A stretch of DNA of 64,000 nucleotides from Burkholderia puraquae (GTDB taxonomy: Bacteria > Pseudomonadota > Gammaproteobacteria > Burkholderiales > Burkholderiaceae): the NCBI RefSeq assembly GCF_002099195.1, contig NZ_NBYX01000011.1, positions 62,001-126,000 on the forward strand. Reading direction: 5' to 3'. Each line of letters opens with the position of its first letter. The stretch's first letter is position 1. Positions 24,561 to 32,951 of this stretch are shown piece after piece. The notes beneath the pieces were generated by a model, which was not told the origin of the DNA, did no database searches, and saw only the letters and a list, made by a program, of their open reading frames with translations. Both the position numbers and the translations under genes were made by a program.

Positions 24561-26518
24561 GCCTGTTCTCCCGATGGTTTTTGCACGGGAGCGCCCTGCT
24601 GTACCGCCGGGTCGCCGTCGCGTGCGCGTGCGAGTTCGACGAAGCGCGAGTGCCGGGAGAGTTCGGCGGCAATCTCCGCATCGCAGGCGATGAAGTAGGC
24701 GACATTCGATCGGGCTCCCCGCCGCACGACATCCTGTTCGTCCGGCGTGAGCGGCCGCCCGACCGCAACGTTCAACGTGCCGTCGTCCGCGGTCGAAAAC
24801 GGGATGGCGCGATACGTGTACTGAAGCTCGAATGCCAGCGAATCCGCGAAGTGGCCCACCGCGACATTGCCGAGGCTCACCCGGGGCAGTTCGGCTTGCT
24901 CGGCGATCGCGTCCGCCAGCGATTCGGCGGATATCGCGCAGCCTTCGACCAACAGTTCCCCCAGCCGCCTGCCGCAGGTCAGTTGTTTCTCCAGGTTCGC
25001 CTGCAATTGCTCCAGTGTGACCACGCCCCAGCCGACCAGGATCTCGCCGACTTTCAGGCGCGCCTTCCCGAGCGCTTCGTTCGACAGGTAGGTATGGCTG
25101 GTCTTGTCCCACGCGATGGGCTTGCCGGTCACCAAGTGGCCGATATAGATGCGCCACGCGCGGCAAACCGCGTAGAAGTTGATCAGGTTGTTGACGAACA
25201 TCCGCGGAATCGAGAGCAGCCCCTGGGTCGGGCCGTTCAGCTTGCTGACGAAATGGAAACGCTGCCCGGCGCGCGCAAACAGCATCGCGGTGTTGATCCA
25301 CAGCAGCGGCGCGACCCAGTGGCTCGCCATGATGAGCGGGGCGCCGCCCGGGATGACATGGCTGGATCGCTGAAGCGCGCCGAGCAACAGGAAGTTGATC
25401 AGCACGCCATAGGCAACGACCGAAAACAGCGAGGTCACGATGCCCTTGCGATCGTGGAAGAACATGTATCGCGTGAGCAGATTGCCTTTCCAGCCGAGTT
25501 GCTCCCAGCCCTGGAAGGCAATGCCGAGGATCCAGCGCGTGCGCTGACGGTACGCGGTACGAAACGTTTTCGGAAAATACTCGCGCGTGGCCAGCAGGTT
25601 TCGATTGACGGCGCCACCGTGTTCGCGCCTGTCCGCTGCATCACGCGTGATCCCCGTCAGTGGAATGCACGCAAAGGTTTCCTTCATCCCCAGGTCTCTC
25701 AACCGGAAGCTGAAGTCATAATCCTCGGTCAGCGAACTGGTGTTGAACGGAGAGCCATTGCGTTCCTTCATCGCCGCTTCGATCGAGCGCCTGCTGTAGC
25801 ACGACGCCACGCCCGCGCCCGGGACGACGCCGGTCAGCCGGGCGCGCACCGGCACGTCTTTCTGGTGCGTCTCGCTGAAATCGTCCAGGTAGCATCCGGC
25901 GACGAACTCGTTCCATTTCCGCGGCAAGGACAGCACGGGAAGCTGGACCAGGTCGCTATCCGCAACCGCGTGGTTGAGGTACTTGAGTTCGACCGGATGA
26001 ATGACATCCTCGCAGTCGTGCATGACGACGCCCGCGAACTGAATGTGATGGACCGATTCGTAACGCAGGATGGCTTCGATGATCCAGTTCAGGCAGTCCG
26101 CCTTGCAGGTCGGCCCGTCGTTCATCACCGTCGCGCGCGTGACCCTGCCCGGATACCGGCGGACCATCCGTTCGACCTCGGCCGTGGTTTCGGCATCGTT
26201 GTGATAGGTGCCGACGAATATCACGTATCGCTCGTACTCGAGGGTCGCCAACGTGTTTTCGATCATCTTGGCGATCACGTCGTATTCCTTCCACGCCGGC
26301 ACCATCAGCGCCAGATGCCGCTCCTCGAGCGCGCGCAGCATGCCGATATCAACCGTTTGCGATTTTTCACGACGCAGGATGCGCCGGATTTCGAAGGACC
26401 AGTAACAGGCATCCAGCGTGAGGTCATCCAGTGTGCTCACCAGGATGACGATTGCGGTCACAATGGCGACAAGGTTAAGTGCATATAAATATGCACTCCA
26501 AATCATGTTATCCATCAT
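24557..26518 (-). CDS. nfrB: NfrB-like processive glycosyltransferase with c-di-GMP-binding MshEN domain
   Basis: This is a 653-residue inner-membrane protein. Helix 1 is about residues 7-29. A GT2 domain follows with MVPAWKEYD, DGPTCKADCLNW (about 134-145), VVMHDCEDVIHP (acidic motif at 168-171), TEDYDF (264-269) and QRTRW (325-329, the QxxRW mark of processive synthases). More membrane helices lie at about 360-460. The C-terminal part holds two 24-residue MshEN motifs, KVGEILVGWGVVTLEQLQAN onward (489-512) and RLGELLVEGCAISAESLADA onward (518-541), with the standard 5-residue spacer; MshEN binds c-di-GMP. ATG 26518 starts the protein. It resembles E. coli NfrB, a c-di-GMP-activated polysaccharide synthase. 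Confidence 0.88.
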   Translation of the reverse strand: MMDNMIWSAYLYALNLVAIVTAIVILVSTLDDLTLDACYWSFEIRRILRREKSQTVDIGMLRALEERHLALMVPAWKEYDVIAKMIENTLATLEYERYVIFVGTYHNDAETTAEVERMVRRYPGRVTRATVMNDGPTCKADCLNWIIEAILRYESVHHIQFAGVVMHDCEDVIHPVELKYLNHAVADSDLVQLPVLSLPRKWNEFVAGCYLDDFSETHQKDVPVRARLTGVVPGAGVASCYSRRSIEAAMKERNGSPFNTSSLTEDYDFSFRLRDLGMKETFACIPLTGITRDAADRREHGGAVNRNLLATREYFPKTFRTAYRQRTRWILGIAFQGWEQLGWKGNLLTRYMFFHDRKGIVTSLFSVVAYGVLINFLLLGALQRSSHVIPGGAPLIMASHWVAPLLWINTAMLFARAGQRFHFVSKLNGPTQGLLSIPRMFVNNLINFYAVCRAWRIYIGHLVTGKPIAWDKTSHTYLSNEALGKARLKVGEILVGWGVVTLEQLQANLEKQLTCGRRLGELLVEGCAISAESLADAIAEQAELPRVSLGNVAVGHFADSLAFELQYTYRAIPFSTADDGTLNVAVGRPLTPDEQDVVRRGARSNVAYFIACDAEIAAELSRHSRFVELARARDGDPAVQQGAPVQKPSGEQA

Positions 26519-26939
26519 ATTTTCCGCGATTTTATCTTTTAATTGATTATTCCCCTTCGTGCCGACGCAAGACGAAACTTTCCCCGTCCTCGTCGCCCCC
26601 GTCACGTCCACTCCGTTGCGTGTGCCACGCGAACGCCCGCCGCTCGAAAAAAGCCCTGTCAGCACGCGAGCTTTTGCGATGTGGCCACGTCACATCGCGA
26701 ACGATGCAACGTGTTCAGTGGATGACTTTTCGACAGCCCGTTTCCCGCTTGCCTGACTCCGTCCCTGCATTCTTCAACGCGTGCAGCCGTTCTCCACCCG
26801 ACGCACGCGCAGTGCCCCCGCGCACCAACTTCGCAACACACAGCACATGTAGCAAGTCGTGCGCCATCGCTGCGCGACCCTTGAGCCTGCGGGCGTCGCG
26901 CAGCGCCGCACAGGATCGGCCCGCCGAATCCGAGCCAAA

Positions 26940-26957
26940 TGTTTCAGTGCTGAAACA
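26940..26957. promoter_or_regulatory. 18-bp palindrome, candidate enhancer-binding site
   Basis: TGTTTCAG, TG, CTGAAACA is a perfect inverted repeat with 8-bp arms. It lies about 370 bp from the rightward sigma54-like promoter, a normal distance for an enhancer-binding activator. The protein that binds it is unknown. Confidence 0.5.
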
Positions 26958-27283
26958 CGTGGTTGATCGACTGGATGACACATCGTTTCCAGACCCTCTG
27001 CCGGGCCCCGGCAGCGGCCCGCGGGAAATCATCACGCGATTGCAGCGGCCGCTGGCCGGACGGATTGGCGTTGAACCCGAAAATCCGGTGCGTCAGCCGT
27101 CATTGCGCATGAGTGTCGCAGTCGGCGATCGCCGTGTCGCGATCTGTGAAGCGCGGGGCGCAAACAGGTTTTCCCGGGGGAGCGTACGAACGGGTTTCGC
27201 GCGTTTGTCCGATTAAATTCGTGACACCGCCGCGTTGCACGAGTGAAACGTTTTATCGACGCAATTTTGAGCTGCATCGATGC

Positions 27284-27299
27284 GGCAATTTCGGTGCCT
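27284..27299 (-). promoter_or_regulatory. sigma54-like promoter reading towards nfrB
   Basis: On the minus strand it reads AGGCACCGAAATTGCC: GGCAC at -24, TTGC at -12, and GG-N10-GC spacing exactly right. Consensus is TGGCACG-N4-TTGCA; mismatches are the first T, the G and the last base. Transcription would start near 27273. Confidence 0.5.
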
Positions 27300-27324
27300 T
27301 GGCGCTATGCCCATTTGCGACGGA

Positions 27325-27340
27325 TGGTACGGTTCTAGCT
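27325..27340 (+). promoter_or_regulatory. sigma54-like promoter for the deacetylase genes
   Basis: TGGTACGGTTCTAGCT matches TGGCACG-N4-TTGCW except C to T in the -24 element and T to A in the -12 element, with GG-N10-GC spacing. Transcription would start near 27352, about 140 nt before the first gene. Confidence 0.55.
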
Positions 27341-27493
27341 TGAATGTAAAACCATCTCCTCCCGGATTTATTTGTCTGGTTTCAATTGCGCATCAAAACT
27401 TCACAACATAGCGACCCGATTCCGGATGGTGATTCGTTGTACTCGTTTTCGTTAGCGAGATGAACTTATTTTGCATATCAAAGGATGAAAATC

Positions 27494-27790
27494 ATGCCTT
27501 CGCATCGCAATCAATCTTTTCGGAACGGGTTGAGCGCCGCCGGATCACTCGTCGCAATAGTCACCACGCTTGTCTTCGCCGTCGGCGTCCAGGACGTGAG
27601 TGCGCAGCAGACGAGCAATTCCTCTGCCCAGAAGATCAAGCCGCCTCCGCTGCCGAACGGCTCGGCGCACGTCAACGTGAAAGCCGGCATGGCCGACGAG
27701 GATTGGGAGAAGGCGTACAAGGAAACGGGCCGCCCGAAGTTCAGCAAGAAGTCTGTCCAGAAACTCAATGGCAATGTGGAACGCGAATAG
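27494..27790 (+). CDS. small exported basic protein of the exopolysaccharide locus
   Basis: This 98-residue protein has a basic N-terminus and a hydrophobic core (SLVAIVTTLVFAVGVQDVSA) ending in ASA-like VSAQQ, so it is exported. The mature part is polar and basic (KIKPPPLPNGSAHVNVKAGM, RPKFSKKSVQKL). AAGGA 8 bp before ATG 27494 favours this start over the ATG at 27485. It is followed 12 bp later by the deacetylase gene, so they form an operon. It may be an accessory that interacts with the polymer; no family is known to me. Confidence 0.7.
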   Translation: MPSHRNQSFRNGLSAAGSLVAIVTTLVFAVGVQDVSAQQTSNSSAQKIKPPPLPNGSAHVNVKAGMADEDWEKAYKETGRPKFSKKSVQKLNGNVERE

Positions 27791-27802
27791 GGAGAAACGG
27801 CC

Positions 27803-29446
27803 ATGAAAAAGATCTTGCTCGTCATCGCCCTGCTTGCGGGACTCGCGCAAATGACATTGCCGGGCACCGCACACGCGCAGGCCACTACCGCCCATACGCT
27901 CATCCTGTACGACAATCCGGCCAACGATCCGTTTTCGAAGCTGGGCCTGATGTACAGCATCATGCTGAGGAACCTGCTGGGCCACTTCAATACGACGGTC
28001 GATCTGGTTCCGATCCAGAATTACACGGCCGGCATGGTCGGGAATCACGATGCGACGTTCTATATCGGCGACTACTACAACAACCCGATTCCGACGGCGT
28101 TCATGAGCGACGTGATGACCACCAAGAAGACGGTGGTCTGGTTCAAGTACAACCTGTGGCAGCTGGCCTGGAACACGGCCTACACGTTCAACCAGACCTT
28201 CGGGTTCAGCTTCGTGGGCCTTGCCGGGATGAATGCGACGCCGTCGTCGAGCAATCCGAGCCCCGGCTTCTACGACACGGTCACGTACAAGAACCTGTCG
28301 ATGGCCAAGTACTACGCGTATAACGCGTCAACCGGCGTCATCAGTGCGGATCCGGATATCGGCGTGACCCAGGTCGTCGATTCCACCAAGGCGCAGGCGC
28401 TCGTCACCATCAAGAACAGCAAGAGCGGCGCAACCGCGCCGTACATCATGCGTTCGGGCAACTTCTGGTACTTCGCCGACATGCCGTTTTCCTACATCGG
28501 CCCGACGGATCGTTACCTGGTGATATGCGACATCCTGCACGACATCCTGCAGACCAATGCACCGGTGAATCACCGTGCGCTCGTCCGCCTGGAGGATCTC
28601 GACGCGTATACGACGACGAGTTCGATGCAGCTGCTGACGAACTACATGTACTCGAAGAGGATCCCGTTCACGATGGCAACCATCCCGCTGTACACGGACC
28701 CGAACGGCTATTACAACGGCGGCGTGCCGGAGACGATCCATCTGGCGCAGGCAACGGGCCTCAAGAGAGCGCTGAATTACGCGCTCTTGCGCGGCGGCTC
28801 GATCGTGATGCACGGCTATACGCACCAGTACGACTCGACGCCGAACCTGCTGACTGCAGTCAGCGGCAGCGACTACGAGTTCTGGTACGCAGTGCAGAAC
28901 CGGCCGGTCGACGAGGACTCCGTCCCATGGGCGGAAGGCAGAATGGCCGATGGCCTGCTCGAGTTCACGACCAACGGCTACAAGGTCGTCGGCTGGGCCG
29001 CGCCGCAGTACCAGATGTCGCCGGCCGCCTCGTCAGCGACAGCCCTCACGTTCCCGGTCACGTTCCAGCGGGCCGTGTACTACACGTCGGCCAAGCCGCA
29101 GATCGGAACGGGTGCCGCCAACCAGGATTTCTCGGCCGGGCAGTTTTTCCCGTACATCATCAACTCCGATTACTACGGGCAGCGGATCATTCCGGAGAAC
29201 CTGGGCAGCGTGCAGTACAACATCTGCAATGTCGACCCGTTCTCGTGCATCACGTACACGTGGCAGCAAATCGTGACCAATGCCCAGTATGGCTTGGCAG
29301 TGCGGGACGGTTTCGCGTCGTTCTTCTTCCATCCGTACTGGCTTGAGCCCGATCTCGGATTGCCGGCGTATCAGGACTTCCAGAGCATGATCACCGGCAT
29401 TACGAATCTCGGCTACACGTGGGTGGACGGCACGACGGCCAAGTGA
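27803..29446 (+). CDS. exported DUF2334/PelA-like polysaccharide deacetylase
   Basis: This 547-residue protein has a Sec signal peptide to about residue 26 (MKKILLVIALLAGLAQ... AHAQ). Residues about 255-545 carry the DUF2334 deacetylase pattern: ALVRLEDLDAYTTT with Glu264-Asp265 (catalytic base and metal aspartate region), SIVMHGYTHQYDS with His337 and His341 (metal pair), and SFFFHPYWLEPDLG near the end (catalytic His region). The N-terminal half (TLILYDNPANDPFSKLGLMY) resembles the PelA/DUF2334 partner domain. The enzyme would remove acetyl groups from a secreted amino-sugar polymer in the periplasm, matching the neighbouring NfrB synthase. GGAGAAACGGCC precedes the ATG. Confidence 0.85.
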   Translation: MKKILLVIALLAGLAQMTLPGTAHAQATTAHTLILYDNPANDPFSKLGLMYSIMLRNLLGHFNTTVDLVPIQNYTAGMVGNHDATFYIGDYYNNPIPTAFMSDVMTTKKTVVWFKYNLWQLAWNTAYTFNQTFGFSFVGLAGMNATPSSSNPSPGFYDTVTYKNLSMAKYYAYNASTGVISADPDIGVTQVVDSTKAQALVTIKNSKSGATAPYIMRSGNFWYFADMPFSYIGPTDRYLVICDILHDILQTNAPVNHRALVRLEDLDAYTTTSSMQLLTNYMYSKRIPFTMATIPLYTDPNGYYNGGVPETIHLAQATGLKRALNYALLRGGSIVMHGYTHQYDSTPNLLTAVSGSDYEFWYAVQNRPVDEDSVPWAEGRMADGLLEFTTNGYKVVGWAAPQYQMSPAASSATALTFPVTFQRAVYYTSAKPQIGTGAANQDFSAGQFFPYIINSDYYGQRIIPENLGSVQYNICNVDPFSCITYTWQQIVTNAQYGLAVRDGFASFFFHPYWLEPDLGLPAYQDFQSMITGITNLGYTWVDGTTAK

Positions 29447-29470
29447 CGCAGGCGTAGCGACAGCCCCGTC

Positions 29471-29493
29471 GACCCGCATTGGCAATGCGGGTC
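29471..29493 (+). terminator. hairpin after the deacetylase gene
   Basis: GACCCGCATT (29471-29480), loop GGC, AATGCGGGTC (29484-29493). The stem is perfect but lacks a T-run, so it may attenuate or stabilise rather than end transcription before the next gene at 29552. Confidence 0.45.
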
Positions 29494-29551
29494 GCACGTT
29501 TGCGTTTGATCGGCTACGATGACGCGCAGGCATGTCTCCGGGGAGCCAGCG

Positions 29552-30526
29552 ATGACCACGTACGCGATCCCGGCCTTGCGCAGGATTCAACAGCGCATGG
29601 GCCGGTTTCGGCTCGCAGCGCGAGCAGGCTCGGGCCCGCTCGCCGCCGCGCCGCGCTCGCCCCGGGCGGCGACGCTCGCGGCGATCGGCGCATCGCTCGT
29701 CGTGGCCGCCTGCAGCTGGTCCGCGCACGACGTGCACGCCGACGGCATCGTCTGGCAGGTGGACAACTCGACGACGAATCCGGTCGGCAACTGGCAGATG
29801 CTCGGCGTACACGACCTGCTGATCCAGTGGGCCGTCGTCGACGATACCGCGTACATCGCCAACACCCACATCCCGCCTGCTGCGCACCTTCCCGACTGGG
29901 AACGTATCAGTCGTGAGCCCTGGGCCAGAAACGTGATCCTGGGGCTGGCCGGCTACCAGGACGAAAAACGTGCGCGCACCCATCTGTCGACGCTCGCCGA
30001 CCAGTCCCTGGAGGTGGCGCGCGCACCGGTCCCGCTGCATGTCACCGGCTACTACTTCCCGGTCGAGATCGATCCGACCTGGCAGGATGCGCCCAGGCTC
30101 GCCGTGATCCTGCAGCGGCTGCCTCGTCCGCTTTGGGTCAGCGTGTATGACCAGACCAATATCGGCGGAAAGGCATTGGCCGACTGGCTCGCAGCGTGGC
30201 TGCCTGCGGACGTCGGCGTGTTCTTCCAGGACGGTTGCGGCGTCTATGCCCGCGAACCCTACGTCGCGCGCAGCTACCTCGACGAGCTGGTTGCAAAACT
30301 GGGCAAGCGCCGCGTGCGGGTCATCGCCGAGGCGTTCCGGCCCGCCGAGCGGGGCGGGTTCCGTTCGGCCAGCGCCGACGAGTTGAGCAAGCAACTGCTG
30401 GCGTATCGCGGCTATACGGTCTATCTGTTCGATGGTCCGCACTATGTGTCGGACGATCTCATGCGCGCGCTCTCGACGTGGAAGCCCACGCCGACGCCGG
30501 CCGTGCCAGCGGGGACGCCGCGCTGA
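29552..30526 (+). CDS. putative lipoprotein with TIM-barrel (DUF4434-like) domain
   Basis: This 324-residue protein has a long basic N-terminus, then ATLAAIGASLVVAACSWSAH, in which VAAC fits a lipobox with Cys near residue 54. The mature part (GIVWQVDNSTTNPVGNWQML, DLLIQWAVVDDTAY, GVFFQDGCGVYAREPY, VRVIAEAFRP) resembles DUF4434, a barrel fold related to glycosidases. GGGGAGCC before ATG 29552 decides the start; a shorter start at MGRFRLAARAG would give a more usual signal peptide. It is the last gene of the exopolysaccharide arm and may bind or cut the polymer at the envelope. Confidence 0.65.
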   Translation: MTTYAIPALRRIQQRMGRFRLAARAGSGPLAAAPRSPRAATLAAIGASLVVAACSWSAHDVHADGIVWQVDNSTTNPVGNWQMLGVHDLLIQWAVVDDTAYIANTHIPPAAHLPDWERISREPWARNVILGLAGYQDEKRARTHLSTLADQSLEVARAPVPLHVTGYYFPVEIDPTWQDAPRLAVILQRLPRPLWVSVYDQTNIGGKALADWLAAWLPADVGVFFQDGCGVYAREPYVARSYLDELVAKLGKRRVRVIAEAFRPAERGGFRSASADELSKQLLAYRGYTVYLFDGPHYVSDDLMRALSTWKPTPTPAVPAGTPR

Positions 30527-30839
30527 TTCGGTTCGATCCCCGGCAGGCGGGGCGGGCAGGGTGAGCGTGTGGCGCAACAGTCGTCGGGATTGGTTTTCTG
30601 CCGGCAACACGCGTCCGGAACCCGGTGCCGACACGCCGGCATACAGCGCGTTTCGCGTTTCCCGCCCAACCCCCATGTGATGACCAAACCGCAAGACCTA
30701 GTGCATAGATATCGTTTGCCGCGGCGTTAATGACTATCGACAATCGTGGCTCGATTTCACCGCCGCGGCGCCAGAAGCGCCGCGGCGGCCGGTACCTGGC
30801 GGCTATCCCGGCCGTCCGCGCCATCCAGCTCACGACGAC
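30527..30839. other. 313-bp intergenic region
   Basis: No gene is visible. The right half (ATAGATATCGTTTGCCGC, TAATGACTATCGACAATC) is AT-richer and presumably holds the promoter of the aminotransferase at 30840; I cannot fix its boxes. Confidence 0.35.
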
Positions 30840-32039
30840 ATGTACGCGTTCACTCCCTCATTCCAGAATCCCGCCGGCTCGCCGATCCGCGAACTGTTCA
30901 AGTACCTGTCCGAACCGGGCATGATTTCTTTCGCGGGCGGCTATCCGGCCAGCGACCTGTTCGACGTCGACGGCCTGAACGCAGCTGCCGAGCGTGCGTA
31001 CGCGCAGCCCGTGCGCTGCCTGCAATACGGCCCGACCGACGGCCTCGCGGAACTGAAACAGCAACTGATCGCGCTGATGGCGCGTCGCGGCGTGGCCTGC
31101 ACGGCGGCGGAACTGCTCGTCACGACCGGTTCGCAGCAGGGCCTCGACCTGCTGCTGCGCGTGATGGTGTCGCCGGGCGACGTCGTGCTGACCGAGCAGC
31201 CGGCCTATCCGGCGACGCTGCAGGCGATGCGTCTGCAGCAGGCGCGCATCGTGACGATTCCGGTCGACGGCGCAGGCCTCGATGTCGATCGTCTCGGCGA
31301 CCAGCTCGCGTCCGGTGCGATTGCGCAGCCGAAGCTGCTCTACACGGTTCCGACCTTCGCGAACCCGACGGGCGCGACGCTCACGCGCGAGCGCCGGCTG
31401 AAGCTGCTGCGTCTCGCGGTGCAGTACCGTTTCCTGATCGTCGAGGACGATCCGTACGGCGACCTGCGTTTCGCGGGCGAAGCCGTGCCGTCGATGCTGG
31501 CACTCGCCGATGAAGTGCGCGGCGCGCGCGACTGGATCGTGCATTTCGCGAGCCTGTCGAAGATCGTCGCGCCGGGGCTGCGCGTGGGCTGGACGATCGC
31601 GCCGGCCGAGATCGCGCGGCGCTGCGTGATCGCGAAGCAGACGGTCGATCTGTGCAGCACGCCGTGGACGCAGGCGGCCGCGGCCGAATATCTGGCCGAC
31701 GGCGCGCTCGAACGCCATCTGCCGCGCATCACGGCCGCCTACCAGCGCAAATGCGAGGCGATGTGCGACGCGTTGCGCGACGGCCTCGGCGATGCGATCG
31801 AATTCCATCGTCCCGAAGGCGGGATGTTCGTGTGGGCGCGGATCGGCGCTGTATCGTCGGACGTGCTGCTGCAACGGGCGATCGCGAACAAGGTCGTGTT
31901 CGTGCCGGGCAAGGCGTTCTTCGCGGACAACGTCGACGCGGCCTCGCTGCGCCTGTCGTTTGCCGCGCCGGACGTCGACGCGATCCGGGAAGGCGTCGCG
32001 CGCCTTGTGCGCGCGTATGGTGCGGCGCTGGCCGCGTGA
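30840..32039 (+). CDS. class I/II PLP aminotransferase (2-aminoadipate/LysN-like)
   Basis: This 399-residue enzyme begins MYAFTPSFQNPAGSPIRELF. LVTTGSQQGLDLLLRVMVSP is the phosphate-binding region, VPTFANPTGATL the N-P-x-G segment, LIVEDDPYGDLRF the D-x-Y cofactor contact, and FASLSKIVAPGLRVGW has the PLP lysine. The domain equals the enzyme part of MocR proteins but without a DNA-binding domain. Usual activities are 2-aminoadipate or broad aromatic/branched-chain transamination. No Shine-Dalgarno is visible before the ATG. A small protein gene follows. Confidence 0.92.
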   Translation: MYAFTPSFQNPAGSPIRELFKYLSEPGMISFAGGYPASDLFDVDGLNAAAERAYAQPVRCLQYGPTDGLAELKQQLIALMARRGVACTAAELLVTTGSQQGLDLLLRVMVSPGDVVLTEQPAYPATLQAMRLQQARIVTIPVDGAGLDVDRLGDQLASGAIAQPKLLYTVPTFANPTGATLTRERRLKLLRLAVQYRFLIVEDDPYGDLRFAGEAVPSMLALADEVRGARDWIVHFASLSKIVAPGLRVGWTIAPAEIARRCVIAKQTVDLCSTPWTQAAAAEYLADGALERHLPRITAAYQRKCEAMCDALRDGLGDAIEFHRPEGGMFVWARIGAVSSDVLLQRAIANKVVFVPGKAFFADNVDAASLRLSFAAPDVDAIREGVARLVRAYGAALAA

Positions 32040-32051
32040 GGAGACATCAAC

Positions 32052-32243
32052 ATGAATATCACCGTCAACGACACCGTATCGATGGGCGCAGCGCCAGGCG
32101 GGGGCGATAACCGGCCGGTTGCGCACCGGTCGTCGCAGATCAGCGCGGGGCCGCAGTATGTGGCCGACGTGCTCGGCCGCTTCGGCGCGGAGCCGGCGGC
32201 CGACATCGGCGACGCGGCACCGGCGATACTCGGCTACAACTGA
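32052..32243 (+). CDS. 63-residue hypothetical protein
   Basis: MNITVNDTVSMGAAPGGGDN starts a small soluble, glycine/alanine-rich protein with no recognised domain. TGAGGAGACATC, overlapping the aminotransferase stop, gives it a good ribosome-binding site 12 bp after that gene, so it is probably translated from the same transcript. Function unknown. Confidence 0.5.
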   Translation: MNITVNDTVSMGAAPGGGDNRPVAHRSSQISAGPQYVADVLGRFGAEPAADIGDAAPAILGYN

Positions 32244-32338
32244 GCCGCACGGCGACGGCCGGCGCGCTGCGCGCGTGCCGCCACCGCCGCAAACGGTTAA
32301 GCTGGCGCGATCGCAACCCGCACGATCGCCGCTCCGTC

Positions 32339-32935
32339 ATGCCCGACGCAATTTCCGAATCGCTCGCGGAAACGTATGAGCGCCTGTGGTCCTGCCTCGA
32401 ATCCGGCGTGAGCGCGCAGCGCTCGCCGTTCACGATGCTGCAGGCCGCGACGCTCGGCGTCGACGGTGCGCCGAAGGTACGCACGATCGTGTTGCGGCAC
32501 GTGAATCGCGCCGGTCGTGCGCTGTCGTTTCATACCGATGCGCGTTCGGAAAAGGTCGCGGAGCTGCGCCGCGATCCGCGCATCGCGCTTGTCGCCAACG
32601 ATCTCGATGCGCTCGTGCAGATTCGCGTGGAAGGCGTTGCATCGATCTGCGACGACGAAGCGCAACGGCGCGTGGTCTGGCAATCGAGCCGTCCGCATAC
32701 GCTGCTGCTGTATCGCGCACCGTTGCCGCCGGGCACGCCGGTCGAGTCGCCTGAAGCCGCGCATGTTTCGGCGAGCCAACGTGCAAGGCTTGTCGACGAC
32801 GGCTATCAAAACTTCTGCCTGCTTCACGTGACCGTGACGCGTATCGACTGGCTCGAACTCGCGCGTACCGGCCATCGCCGCGCGGTATTCGACCTGCACG
32901 AAGGCGGCCACGCAGGCCGCTGGATCGCGCCCTGA
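32339..32935 (+). CDS. pyridoxamine-phosphate-oxidase-like FMN-binding protein
   Basis: This is a 198-residue split-barrel protein of the PNPOx-like family. Residues about 30-110 form the FMN-binding barrel (PFTMLQAATLGVDGAPKVRT, IVLRHVNRAGRALSFHTDAR, SEKVAELRRDPRIAL). IDWLELARTGHRRAVFDLHE is the C-terminal strand pair. It lacks the full PdxH C-terminal signature, so true pyridoxine phosphate oxidase activity is doubtful; an FMN or heme-linked reductase is possible. Its position near a PLP enzyme is suggestive but no more. Confidence 0.82.
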   Translation: MPDAISESLAETYERLWSCLESGVSAQRSPFTMLQAATLGVDGAPKVRTIVLRHVNRAGRALSFHTDARSEKVAELRRDPRIALVANDLDALVQIRVEGVASICDDEAQRRVVWQSSRPHTLLLYRAPLPPGTPVESPEAAHVSASQRARLVDDGYQNFCLLHVTVTRIDWLELARTGHRRAVFDLHEGGHAGRWIAP

Positions 32936-32951
32936 CCTTGCCAGGGCCTGC

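Larger units (their letters stand above)
26519..27493. other. 975-bp divergent control region of the exopolysaccharide locus
   Basis: No convincing gene lies between nfrB and the rightward genes; the reading frames here are arginine- and serine-rich chance frames. The region holds two sigma54-like promoters back to back (27284-27299 leftwards, 27325-27340 rightwards) and an 18-bp palindrome at 26940-26957. The nfrB leader would then be about 750 nt, which is unusually long. Confidence 0.6.

Noticed and set aside
26479..26496. 18-bp palindrome GTGCATAT-AA-ATATGCAC
   Set aside because: It lies inside the first codons of nfrB (Y-L-Y-A-L) and may simply reflect coding; kept out of the regulatory list.
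26715..27035. 106-codon minus-strand frame upstream of nfrB
   Set aside because: It is Ser/Arg/Gly-rich without motifs and spans the palindrome; taken as a chance frame in the control region.
32929..32947. GCCCTG-N7-CAGGGC hairpin between the PNPOx-like and LysR genes
   Set aside because: Short stem, no T-run on either strand; insufficient to call a terminator.
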